From Gymnogyps californianus (taxonomy: Eukaryota > Chordata > Aves > Accipitriformes > Cathartidae): a DNA stretch of 64,000 nucleotides. Positions 1 to 11,299 of this stretch are shown here, piece after piece. Location: assembly GCF_018139145.2 (NCBI RefSeq), contig NC_059500.1:53562663-53626662 (forward strand), read 5' to 3'. Positions within the stretch are counted from its first letter, which is position 1; every line of letters begins with the position of its first letter. The notes under the pieces were generated by a model. The model did no database searches. It saw only the letters and a program-made list of their open reading frames with translations, and was not told the DNA's origin. Position numbers and translations under genes: made by a program.

Positions 1-1599
1 TTTATACAAGAGAAAAACATTTAGTAGTCTAAACTAGATATGAAAGAGGAGAGGGAAGAAAAACTGAATATTTGTAGCAGAATCAACGCTTACAGGAGAA
101 ATGTCTGAAACAAGTAGAAGGTCCAGAGAAATGAGAGAAGACTTCAGAAGAGAACTTGATCACAGTCCAAAGAATTCCAACGTTAAAAGAAAAAAAATTT
201 CATTCATAAGTTCTGTGCAAAAGTCATATAGAAATGCCATGGAAGTGAATTTGAATTTAACCTATTCTAATACAATATTTAATAAAGTACTTCCAAACTT
301 CTCCGGAAATAGTATTTTATCTGAAAGAAGTATTTGGCTTTGAATCAGAAGACAAGGAAGACTAGAAAGACTATTTGAGAGTTTGGAATTGGAAGTAGGA
401 AGCTGGAGAATTTAGACACCTGAGATAACAGAGAGAACATTTTTCTTAAGGTTTAGAATGGGCCAGAAAACGTTCTTTCAAGTACCATTCTGGAAGAAAA
501 ACATAACCGCAGGTTATATAAGTTCAGAAACTGAAACAGCTGGAATACCAACACTTGGGATAAATTTTCCTGTAAGTCCATAGGCAAACTATCTGATGAA
601 CTTCTGAACTGTTTGGCAATGTCTACTCAAAAGAGTAATTGGCCTAGGAGGACAGTGTGATAAGGAAAAACTTATTCCTGTCATAATCTTTGCCAAAAAT
701 ACCCGAAAGTCATTAGTCGTTAAAAAAAAAACAAACCACTTTCATTCTCTGGTACAAAACCTTACTGAATATGTCCATGATGTCACAAGCAAGCCCATTA
801 ATAAGGAATCTGAAGAGCATCCCCACTACAAAAATGAAAACAAACAACCCCCCCCAAACCTAAAACCCCCTACAGCCCTTCGGAGGCAGCATGAACATCA
901 GATTCTTCCACAGGTGCTAAGCAGACAGAATATTAGACAAAAAGAGAAGGGCACACGCAACAAATCATAATATTTAAGAAAACACTGCCTGTTCCCATGA
1001 AAAATTTAACCTTTAGGAAAACACAGAATTTTTTTCAAACTAAAGGGCTGCTGCCTTTCTGATCCATTTTTAGGGGAGCTTGGAATTTGTCAAACCCCAA
1101 ATATGGAGAACTACCCCAGGTTTCTCTGACTAGCATGAGAGAACAATATTCAAGGACAAGCTTCCATCTTCTCTCAGCTTTATTTTTTATTTTTCTTCAT
1201 CGTGAGTCATTCTCTAAGTTGCTGCCTTCAGAAGCTGTATAGCTTATCAGTTCCTGGTAAGTTAGCTTGCTTGGATAACACAAGCAATCAAAGTAAATAT
1301 TTCTTTCAGGAGTTGATTCTTGAATAGAAAGATGAGGTGGATCCCTGATGTATCCAGAGGAGTTCTGGATACTTTTATGTTTTTCCTAAGCATACTGAGA
1401 AGAAAAGCGCTCCCAACTGACTAGACTTCACAGAAAATTTGATCCACATGGATAAGATATCAGTGTAACATCTATGTGGAGAGAAACTCCAGACTGATAG
1501 TCTTATAAGAAAGGGGGACTGGAATGTCAAGCATTGTGCTATATCTGCAGTCTTTCTGGAGGACGTTGAAGAACACTTTTATCTTCAAAGGTGAAAGCA

Positions 1600-4573
1600 A
1601 CTAGACTTAGACAGGGAAGGGGATGGCGTTTTGAGTAACAAAGAAGAGTCAGGGGCTGCTGATGTACTAGGAACCAACAGGGAAACACCTGTGAAATGCG
1701 TCAAAGGAATTAGGGCTTCTTCCTCTAAAAAGGTGACATGGTCAGTAGCCCAACTGAAATGTCTCTACAACTATGCATGTAGCATGGATAACAAACAAGA
1801 GGAATTGGAAGCGACTGCGCAGCTGGAAAGCTATGATCTAATCGCTATCACTGAAACTTGGTGGGACAAATCACACGACTGGAGTGCTATTAACTGTTCA
1901 GAAGGGACAGGCAAAGAAGGAGGGGCGGGTGATTTGCCTTTTATGGACTGACTGCACAGAGCTGTCTTTGAAAAACAGCAATGATCAGGTTGAGAGCTTG
2001 TGGGTAAAAATTAGAGGCCAAGCCAACAAAGGAAACCTCATGGTTGGTATTTATTACTGGCCACCCGATTGAGGAGAGCCTGCTGATGAAGTGTTCTTAC
2101 TTCAGCAGCAGGAAGCATCATGCTCGCAGGCTCTGATCCAGCTGGGGGACTTCAGTCACCCTGACATCTGCTGGAAAAGCAGCACAGCAAGCGGTAAGCA
2201 GTCTAGGAGACTCTTGGAGAGCATCGAGGATAATTTCTTACTCCAGGTGACAGGCAGCCCAACCAGAGGAGAAGTGTTACTGGACTTGTTGCTTACCAAC
2301 ATAGATTAACTAACTGGAGAGGTCAAGATCAGTGGCAGCCTGGGCTGAAGTGATCATGCCCTAGTGAAATTCACAGAATCGAGGGATATGGGCCAGGTGA
2401 AGAGTAAAGTGAAGACCTTGAATTTTAGGAGTGAACTTTTAGTTGTTTAAGGAATTAGTGGATGGGACCCCCTGGGAAACTGCCCTCAGGGATAAAGGAG
2501 TAGAACAGAGCTGGCAGCTCTTTAAGGACTATTTTCTTAGAGCACAAGAGCTCTCAAGTCCCATGTGTGAGCAATCAGGCAAGGAGTACAGGAGACCAGC
2601 ATGACTGAGTAAAGACCTCCTGGTCAAAGTGAAGCATAAGGAGGAAATGCACAGGCAGTGGAACCAGGGACATGTATCCTGGAAATAATACAGGGGCACT
2701 TCCTGGATGTGTAGGGATGGGATTGGGAAAACTAAGGCACGGGACACAAAGAATAATAAGAATGGCTTCTACAGGTATGCTGGTCAGAAAAGGAAGATTA
2801 AAGAACATGTACCCACCCTCCCATCCCCCTCTCTACCCCATAAATGAGACAGGAAAACTAGTGACAACCGACATGGAGAAGGCTGAGGTAGGCAGCAATT
2901 TTTTTGCCTCAGTTTTCAATGGTAATCTCTCTTCCCACATCTCTGAAGTCCCTGAACTTCAAGGCAGGGACTGGGAGAATGAAGTCCCTCCCACTGTAAG
3001 AGAAGATTGGGTTTGAGACCATCTGAAGAACCTGAACATACACACGTCCATGGGACCCAATGAGAAGCATCCCAGGGTACTGAGGGAATTGGCTGATGTA
3101 GTTGCTAAGCCACTCTCCATCATATCTGAAAAGTTATGGCAGTCAGGGAAAGTCCCCAGTGAGCGGAGGAAAAGGCATATTGCACCCTTTTTAAAAAAGG
3201 GTGAAAAGGAGGACCCTGGGAATTATTGACCAGTCAGCCTCACCTCAGCGCCCAGTAAGATCATAGAACAGAGACTCTTGGAAGACATGTCGAACCATAT
3301 GGAAGACAGGGAGGTGATTACAGACAGCCAACATGGCTTCACCAAGGGCAAATCGTGCCCAACTGATCTAGTGGCCCTCTACATTAGACTGAATGCATCA
3401 GTGGACAAGGGAAGAACTACAGATCTCATTTACCCGGACTTCTGTAAGGCCTTTGATTTGGTCCCTCACAACATTCTTGCTGTTAAATTGGAAAGATATG
3501 GGTTTGATGGATGGACTATTAGATGGATAAGGACTTGGTTGGATGGCCGCCTCCAAAGAGTCAATGGTCCACATCCAATTGCTCAACGTCCAAGTGGAAA
3601 CCAGTAATGAGCGGTGTCCCTCAAGGGTCCATACTGGGACCAATATTATTTAATATCTTCATCAATGACACAGATAGTGGGATTGAGTGCACCCTCAACA
3701 AGTTTGTGGATGACAAAGCTGAGTGGTGCAGTTGATACACCAGTGGGAACGGATGTCATCCAGAGAGACCTTGACAGGCTTGAGAAGTGGGCCCATGTGA
3801 ACCTCATGAAGTTCAACAAGGCCAAGTGCAAGGTCCTGCACAGGACAATCCCCAATATCAGTACAAGCCGGAGGATGAATGGATTGAGAGCAGCCCTGCA
3901 GACAAGGACTTAGGGATACTAGTGGACGAAAAATTGGATACGAGCTGGCAATGCGCACTTGCAGCCCAGAAAGCCAGCCGTATCTTGGGCTGCATAAAAA
4001 GAAGCGTGGCCAGCATGTCGAGGGAGGTGCTGGCCCCTCTCTACTCTGCTCTTGTGAGACCCCACCTGGAGTACTGTGTCCAGCTCTAGGGTCCCCAGTA
4101 CAAGACAGACATGGACCTGTGAGAGCAGGCCCAGAGGAGGGCCACAAAACTGGTCAGAGGGCTGGAACATCTCTCCTATGAAGAAAGGCTGAGAGAGCTG
4201 GGTTTGTTCAGTCTGGAGAAGAGAAGGCTCTGGGAAGACCTTATTGTGGCCTTTCTATACTTAAAGGGCGCTTATAGATGGGGAAAAGACTTTTTCCCAG
4301 GGCCTGTAGTGACAGGACAAGGAGCAAGTTTTAAACTGAAAGAAGGTAGATTTAGACTGGATACACGGAAGAAATTTTTTATGATGAGGGCGGTGAGACA
4401 TTGGAACAGGTTACCCAGAGAAGTTGTGGATGCCCCATCCTGGAAGTGTTCAAAGTCAGGTTGGATGGGGCTTTGAGCAACCTGATTTAGTGAAAGATGC
4501 CCCTGCCCATGCCAGGGGTGTTGGACTAGATGATCTTTAAAGGTCCTTTCCAACTAAAACCATCCTATGATAC
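1600..4573 (+). mobile_element. CR1 LINE, nearly complete ORF2, degenerate
   Basis: A plus-strand CR1 non-LTR retrotransposon. The reading begins in sequence resembling the region before the endonuclease, then shows the apurinic endonuclease (DLIAITETWWDKSHDW near 1834..1880). The start of the reverse transcriptase follows ([11 protein letters not shown] and [12 protein letters not shown] near 3260..3360), then the palm motif FVDD where active copies have FADD (about 3700..3712) and the C-terminal RT extension ([40 protein letters not shown]). The 3' end is the conserved CR1 tail with GATGATCTTTAAAGG and TTCCAACTAAAACCAT. The frame shifts several times and stop codons interrupt it, so it is dead. 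The 5' boundary is uncertain because the upstream part grades into unique sequence. Full CR1 is about 4.5 kb, so this is modestly 5'-truncated. It sits in UHRF2 intron 5, antisense to the gene. Confidence 0.9.
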
Positions 4574-6661
4574 GAAGTGCTAGAACACTACAGTTTTATG
4601 TTTTTTCTCTTTAAAAAAAAAATTTAAAGCTGAAGAACATAAAAGAAGAATCACCGAAGAGGGAAAATTACCAGCTACAGACAGAAGTTCTAGTGAGATG
4701 TACTGACTGGAAAACTTGAGGAGCAAATGTGTAAGGCTACCAGCAGTGGTTATTTTACAAAGCCTCAAAGGCAAAGGTCAGATACACTTAAAAAGAAAGC
4801 CAAAATCTCTCCATGTACTGCTTCTACCAAAGTCTAGCCTGGAAGACTTATCTGTATACTATCCAAATGTAAGTAATCTTCTAGTTTAAGACTTTTCTCC
4901 CCAGGTTCATTTGAAGAGAAAGGAAACATTGTAAGAGTGCTGATGAACAAATCGGTGGATTTTCCAGCACAGCTAGGCAAAACTCACAGTCTGTCCAAGG
5001 TGTCAACACCAATTCAAGTCAAGTCAGACTGAAGAAATCCCAGGTAACTGGTATTCCCTTTGAAAAATTTTAGAAGTGATGACTGAGCACTTCCTAAAGA
5101 AACTCACTAGTCTACCTCATCTAAGAAACAACAGGCAAAAAGAAACTGCATATTTTTCTGTATCTCTTACCACCACAGGCTGTTTAGGCCTATGTAATTT
5201 ACTGGTTTTGGTTACAAAACCAGTTTCTTAGGTCAAAGGTTAGTAATATTATTTTTTTTACAAAGAGGAAAAAAGCAAAAAGGTCTACATATTTTAGTTC
5301 AGTTAAACTAAACCTGGAGTTTTCAACTTTCTTCAATATACAAACTACAAACTGTCATTTTCATGACATGACTTTAATTTTTCACATTTCTGCTTTAACC
5401 ATGTCGTAAGTCAAATGCACTGATTATATCTGCATTATTGGTCACATGAAGATAGGTCTGTTCACCCCTACCAACACTGTAGAGTTCAGTTGTATACATA
5501 ATTTCATATTCTCTTCTTTTGCAGGAAGAGTTATCTCATGTTCATAGCACAAATTTGGATTCTGATGGAAGTAATATATGCTGATATCTAGGTCTCATTT
5601 CTGTTTTGCATACAAATATTTGAAATGTATTTACAAGTATGTCGCTTCTTAGTTTTCTGATTTTCTAACAGAATTTTCTAATAGGTTTAGCCCTACTCTT
5701 TTCCTGGGCTGCAGAACTTAGATTTCTGTTAAATAATCTGAAAATAACTACTTTATTTTTAACCGTAACTGCTAAACGTATATTGACACATCATACACAT
5801 TTTGATCTAATTTACACATACAAAACTAACTAACGTATGGCCACGCTCAAGGAATAACAATTTTTCTGCAGAGGTAGCCTACTTCGTTTAACTGATGAAG
5901 ATTATTTCCAAAGTAGGCGTTCTATCTTTTGGAAAGGACATGGACAGTAGCTTAATATAGACAAAAATACAGTCAGTGCATTTTCTGATTGTGCTTACAA
6001 CAATCTCATAGAGTATTTAAGGCCAATCAATTATTTGAATTTCATCTGCCCCTATTGTAACAAAAATCTGCAGCTTTTCATAGCATATAAGTTAAGGTAG
6101 CTCTGTGTGTGTTTATAGATATATGCATATATATATATTAAAATTTTAAATGCAAAGTACAAATAGGGATGTAAGTACAGTCCAGACTTAAAGGGTATAC
6201 TGCATACGGCATACAGCTCAACTGATGTGCACTGCGCATAAGTGAACAAAGGCAAGACAGCTGACCAAAAAATCAGAATCACATGAACAGAAATGAAAAG
6301 GGCAGTGTGGTGAGAAAGTTGGCCTCGGGAAAAAGAGTAGTTCAAAACAAGAAATAAGGCTAAATTGCCAGATCAATTAAATTTTCAGGGTTACGTTTTT
6401 AAAGATTATATTTCTGTGTTACATTTATTTATGAAGGTTTGTAAACAATATCGTAAAATGAATAAAAATGGGACCAGGAACAGAATGAAACAAAACATAA
6501 ACAGAGGTGCAAATCTCTACACAGATGGCAATATGTGAGTAGTTTAAGCAAAGAGGCTACAAATAAGGAAATAGCTGTCAAAATAGGAGGGAAAGAGCTG
6601 GAAGTGAAAATAAAGCACTTGACTTTGAAACAATAAAAGGTGGCAATCAGTGCAGGAAGTA

Positions 6662-7207
6662 CAGAATGGTGAGGCCGCACCTCAAATACTGTGTTCAGTT
6701 TTGGGCCCCTCACTACAAAAAAGACACTGAGGTGCTGGAGTGCGTCCAAAGAAGGGCAATGAAGCTGGTGAAGGGTCTAGAGAACAAGTCCTGTGAGGAG
6801 TAGCTGAGGGAACTGGGGTTGTTTAGCCTGGAGAAAAAGAGGCTGAGGGGAGACCTTATTGCTCTCTACAACTACCTAAAAGGAGGTTGTAGCAGGGTGG
6901 GGCTCAGTCTCTTCTCCCAAGTAACAAGTGACAGGACAAGAGGAAACAGCCTCAAGTTGTGCCAGGGGAGGTTTAGATTGGATATTAGGAAAAATTTCTT
7001 CACCGAAAGGGTTGTCAAGCACTGGAACAGGCTGCCCAGGGAAGGGGTTGAGTCACCATCCACGGAGGTATTTAAAAGACGTGTAGATGTGGTGCTTAGG
7101 GACACGGTTTAGTGGTGGACTTGGCAGTGTTAGGTTAACAGTTGGACTTGATGATCTTAAGGGTCTTTTCCAACCTAAATGATTCCATGATTCTATGACT
7201 CTATGAT
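6662..7207 (+). mobile_element. CR1 LINE 3' fragment
   Basis: A 5'-truncated CR1 of about 545 bases covering the end of ORF2 and the 3' UTR. The plus-strand reading has [23 protein letters not shown] and VKHWNRLP, the C-terminal CR1 motifs also present near the end of the copy at 1600..4573. The 3' end is GATGATCTTAAGGGTC, then TTCCAACCTAAATG, then the octamer-like ATTCTATG repeat that terminates CR1 elements. Only a few substitutions separate it from the usual consensus, and one frame stays open for 97 codons, so it looks younger than the intron 4 copies. No target-site duplication is evident, which is usual for this family. Confidence 0.93.
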
Positions 7208-8513
7208 CAATAAATACTCATGTCAGATCAAATGGTACCACTGTAGACAATTTTGTATAGTCAGCAATATAGTAATCATTCATTTCCTTAACACACACAT
7301 AATTTTAAAAATTAATTGACTACACAGTAGATGCAGGGAAGAACTAAATGAACTGTAATAATTTTATATGCCCTTTAAAAAGTTTCATAAACAATTAGAC
7401 TTGCAAAATAAGTAGGTATGTAAATGCAAAGCAGTATCTGCAGATTTTAAATTTCTCATACTATAATTTTTTAAAATAAAAACATGTTTTAAGATATTGC
7501 AAAAACCATTTAATGTGACCAAGAAAAAATAAACAGAATGGAGGAGGGGGGGGGATGAGTAATCTGAGGAAAGTAAATCACAAATAATGAAAAATGAATT
7601 GTGACAAGTTAATTTACAGAAATTCATATTTTTACTTTCAAGAATAGCACAGCAAATGGTATTTGCTTCTCTGAAAAACAGTGATTTTTTAGATGATGGT
7701 AAATAAACAGTAAGCAGACTAGTTCTTGTGCACTGAGAGCTACATACAGTTCTGAAAAACTGCCTTGGAGTCAGGAGTCTAATATATAATAATATCTAAC
7801 ACCTATTAGTAGAGCTGCAGTCCAATCTCTCAGTGTTGCTGTCACAAACATCACTCCTAACTTTAATGTACTTTTAAACTTAGGATAAAATGTCACACTA
7901 CTTTTTAGATAAGCTGCCACTAATACCTTCTTGTGGTTGTGGGGAGGATGAGGAGGTATGGCACAGTTATTTTTTTAGAAGGTCATGCAGGGCCAAATAA
8001 TAATCCAAACATTAATTATCCCTTTTTTTCATGGTACAAGCAGCTTTGGCACAAAGTTCCTTATCTTTTTTTTTTTTTTAATTCTGACATAATGACAGGG
8101 TTAAAGTGCATCATTACAGACTGATTCTATCTTTGGCATTTGTTAATTTATTAAAAGTTTAAATGACATGTCAATTGCAATAGCAGTTTTGGTGACCTGG
8201 ACACCTGTCTAGGAACTTAAGTGAGACTAGGAATTCATTCTGCACAGTTCATTTAGAACCTTATCAGCTGTTCCCCTTTTTCTCTGCTTACAACTGATGG
8301 CACTAAGATGCCACCAGTTTCTGAATATGTCAAGTAATAGAGCTACCTTACAGTAAATATACTTTTAGAACAGAAACCTAAGGACGATTCTACGTTATTA
8401 CTTTCCTGATCACACAAAACAATTAATACTACCTCTGCATGCTGATCCTTCTATTTTTTTAAAGAAACAGCATTCAATTTATACTTCTATTCAAATAACA
8501 AAAAAAAGCATAC

Positions 8514-8623
8514 TTTTGAAATCTCCATCCCCAAATGTCAATGGATAGGCTCCTGGCTTTTCAATCTTGTACATTTCCTCTATAAAAAGGATTTTACAAT
8601 CATTTATTGTGTCTTCTGGGCCT
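8514..8623 (-). CDS. UHRF2: UHRF2 exon 5: end of Tudor module and linker toward the PHD finger
   Basis: This short exon of 110 bases is too small for an ordinary open-reading-frame cutoff. It is recognised by a strong acceptor (pyrimidine tract ending TTTTTCAG), by phase (one base completing the glycine left by exon 4) and by content: GPEDTINDCKI, then EEMYKIEKPGAYP and LTFGDGDF. This matches the segment that closes the second Tudor fold and leads to the PHD finger. The donor is AAAA|GTATGC, leaving phase 1. Downstream exons for the PHD finger are not found between 1 and 8513. Compared with mammalian UHRF2 this stretch carries several conservative changes, plus a lysine where the family usually has a hydrophobic residue before the arginine pair at the exon end. 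That is ordinary for this linker but makes the exon the least conserved of the four. Confidence 0.93.
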
Positions 8624-10729
8624 CTGAAAAACAAAAAGAATAAAAAGTACATTCAACTTAGACCTAGATTCTGTACTTCATGAATCCTAAGCAATGAGCT
8701 AAAGCTAACTAGCATCTTTTTTCCATCATTGATAGGGTACTGTATTTCAATTCACACACAAAATTCAGTCTAGTACTGTAACTTCTAAGAAAACCAAAAC
8801 ACATACTTAAAACTCACATAAAGAAAAGACTACTCCATTACCCTCAGACTACCTGGCAGCTGAGTATGTCCTTATTGACAGCCATCCATAACTTTGCAAT
8901 TCTACTTCTAAAACCTCAAAATGTTTTTTTGGCTGAACACGGCAGACCAAACAAAATCATATCCTCTCGAATACAGCATATGAAACATTATTATAAAAGT
9001 GCAGCGTCAGAAATGAACCAGAAACATGACTTATAAGACACAATAATAGACACTACTTGGAACCAACAGAGTAAGAAAAGCAATAGAAAGCTTCAAAAGC
9101 CCTTCTATGACTTCTAAATGTTTTGGAAACCTAAAACCCAATCCTGCAGGGACATGTACAATACTGAATTATGTACTGTGAGTAGTCCTGTTAATGTCAG
9201 GTTTCAGTGCAAAATCTGTTCACCATATCTTAGTGATGAGTAACAAATACTCCATGACTCCACAACACTAATGCTGAAAGACTTCTCGAGAAGGATTAGG
9301 GAATATTAAATGTAGAGTAAAGGTTTTCACCTCCTCTTATTATAATCTCTCTGTATTTACTAAAATTCTAATTCAAATGTAAATGTATCTAGGAAGAAAA
9401 GGCCATAAAAACACCAACAGTTTTAAAACACTCCCTTTTCTTCCCTCCTGAGGATGACATTGTGCCTTCTTCAACTGCCTGTTCTCCTACCATTTTCAAT
9501 TTACTACCTAATCTAGAACTAAGCAGGAATTTTCAGTATGACCTATGTTGGAAGTATTAATTACTGAACATAGTCTCACTGATTTCATTGAATCACATGT
9601 GTCGTAACTGATTTCAGAATTGAGCAGTTTGACACGAGAGAAAGGAGTTTACTAGCTGGAGAGCATTATTTCTTGCAGTGTGAGACCCAGCCATTAAAAA
9701 AAAGAAAATCTGAAGGAGATTTGAGTTTGTTGAACTTCCTTCCTTTTAAAAAGTTAATCTAATCCTGTTGCACTGCTACAGTCCCTGTTTTGGTTCTAGA
9801 AAAACACTTCAAAATCTGAAACTACACAAGCAACTAAATGAATACAGACCACAAATACCATAGCTTGAATTATTAAGATTATAAAGTTTAACATTTTACC
9901 AAGACTGTGATGTTTGTAGTTAAAATGTCCAGTGAGTATCCTGCAACACAAGAAATAAAATAGACATTTTTCTTCTTTCCTATATAGACATCAGATGTGC
10001 TGGACATAATAGACAAGTAGTAGCACACAGTCAGTCTAATTCCAAGTTAGGAAAGACTGAAGATTATACAGTTTTTTGAAGGCGTTATTATGAATGAAAA
10101 AACAAACTGTTGTATTAGTTACTGTTCAATATTTGAAGGAGAATGTGCAAGGTTCTGCTAAGCAAAGCTGAAGTGCACTGCACCATTACAAGTGTCTCTT
10201 CAGAAGCAGAGAAATAATGAAAATTAATAACTGTAAAGATAATGATTAAATATTGCCACACTGGAGACTATTTTCCAGGTGAAGACCACCAGTAAGTTAA
10301 AATGTTGTTTCTTTCAAATATTTACAGTGTAGAAAGGCCTGAGAATACGTCTGAACCACGTGAACAAGTCTTCTAAGCCCTACTTGTAGGATATCTGTAA
10401 GAAACAAATCACAGAGGTGACCTGAAAATCCATTTTGAAGACAATCAGCCAGGTGGCATATCCCTATAAAAAGGTCTAGGCTACAAAACTAAATCAAACT
10501 ATAGACAAGCAGGGAAACAAGATATTAGGTCCATATTAAATAAGGATAACTGCAGTAACAGAACAATTCCAGAAACACCAGGCTTCAGTCTGGGATCTGT
10601 TGCTCCTTGCTCTACCTTTGTCTGCTCCCATCACTTCCCTTGTGCTGACTCCAGTTCTTGGACTCTGCCACATGCTGACTTAACTAAGGCAGAAAAAAAA
10701 CCTAAGCCAGGGCAAAAACCACAGGCAAC

Positions 10730-11299
10730 TGTTGTGCTTTAACCCCAGCTGACAAGGAAGCACCACACAGCTGCTCACTCCCTCCCCCCCCACCCCCCCC
10801 CCTCCCCAGGGGAATGGGAGAGAGAATCAGGGGAAAAAAAAAAGTAAACTCATTGGTTGAGACAAAGACAGTTTAATAGGACAGAAAAGGAAGGAATAAT
10901 AATAATAATAATGATAGAATATACAAAACAAGTGATGCACAATACAATTGCTCACCACCCGCTGACCAGGTGCCCAGCCAATCCCCGAGCCACAGTGCCC
11001 CCTGGCCAACTCGCCCCAGTTTATGTACTGGGCATGACATCATACGGTATGGAATATCCCTTTGGCTCATTTGGGTCAGCTGTCCTGGCTGTACCGCCTC
11101 CCAGTTTCTCGTGCACTCCCAGCCTCTGCTGGCAGGGCACTATGAAAAGTGGAAAAGTCCTTGACTTAGTATAAACACTGCTTAGCAACAACTAAAACAT
11201 CAGCGTGTTATCAACATTATCCTCATCCTAAATCCAAAACACAGCACTGTACCAGCTCTTAAGAAGAAAATTAACTTTATCCCAGCCGAAACAAGGACA
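10730..11299 (-). mobile_element. Solo LTR of an avian endogenous retrovirus (sense to UHRF2)
   Basis: About 570 bases with the 5'-TG...CA-3' termini expected of an LTR. Read on the minus strand it starts TGTCC near 11299 and ends ACA at 10730. It is flanked by the four-base direct repeat CAAC (10726..10729 and 11300..11303), consistent with a target-site duplication. I recognise the sequence as a common avian LTR type. Visible in element orientation are a CRE-like TGATGTCA (11035..11042), a degenerate TATA-like TACATAAA-type box just downstream (about 11020..11027), and an ATTAAA polyadenylation signal (10872..10877). Near the end are an (ATT)n run and a C-rich tract. No internal retroviral genes are present, so this is a recombined solo LTR. 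The exact family (ERV-L type versus others) cannot be fixed without a repeat library; a 4-base duplication would favour a class I element. Confidence 0.85.
11020..11042 (-). promoter_or_regulatory. LTR core promoter motifs (CRE-like plus TATA-like)
   Basis: In the orientation of the LTR and of UHRF2, a CRE/AP-1-like TGATGTCA is followed about eight bases later by an A/T-rich box resembling a mutated TATA element. This arrangement is the normal U3 promoter of LTRs. Whether it is still active is unknown: the TATA-like box has a substitution and the CRE has one difference from the palindromic TGACGTCA, the likely result of CpG decay. Confidence 0.5.

Larger units (their letters stand above)
1..8513 (-). 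other. UHRF2: UHRF2 intron 5 (partial)
   Basis: Non-coding on the minus strand relative to UHRF2, entered through the GTATGC donor at 8513. It contains two CR1 copies, listed separately. Outside them (1..1600, 4574..6661, 7208..8513) I see only AT-rich unique sequence, short homopolymers, a C7 run near 849 and a short TA-rich run around 6119..6140. Open frames of 60-100 codons here have no recognisable domains and are what chance gives in AT-rich DNA. No acceptor followed by a PHD-like reading (Cys-rich, CDECN-type) was found, so the next exon lies beyond the left edge. Confidence 0.8.

Noticed and set aside
101..343. 80-codon plus-strand frame with a charged N-terminus
   Set aside because: The basic and acidic residues come from purine-rich (GA-rich) DNA. 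No conserved motif or neighbouring splice structure supports a gene.
3695..4147. 150-codon minus-strand frame
   Set aside because: It is the antisense shadow of the CR1 reverse-transcriptase region at 1600..4573.
1..8513. Search for the UHRF2 PHD-finger exon
   Set aside because: No cysteine-rich reading of the CDxC/CxxC type with an acceptor was found on the minus strand, so the exon must be outside the window.
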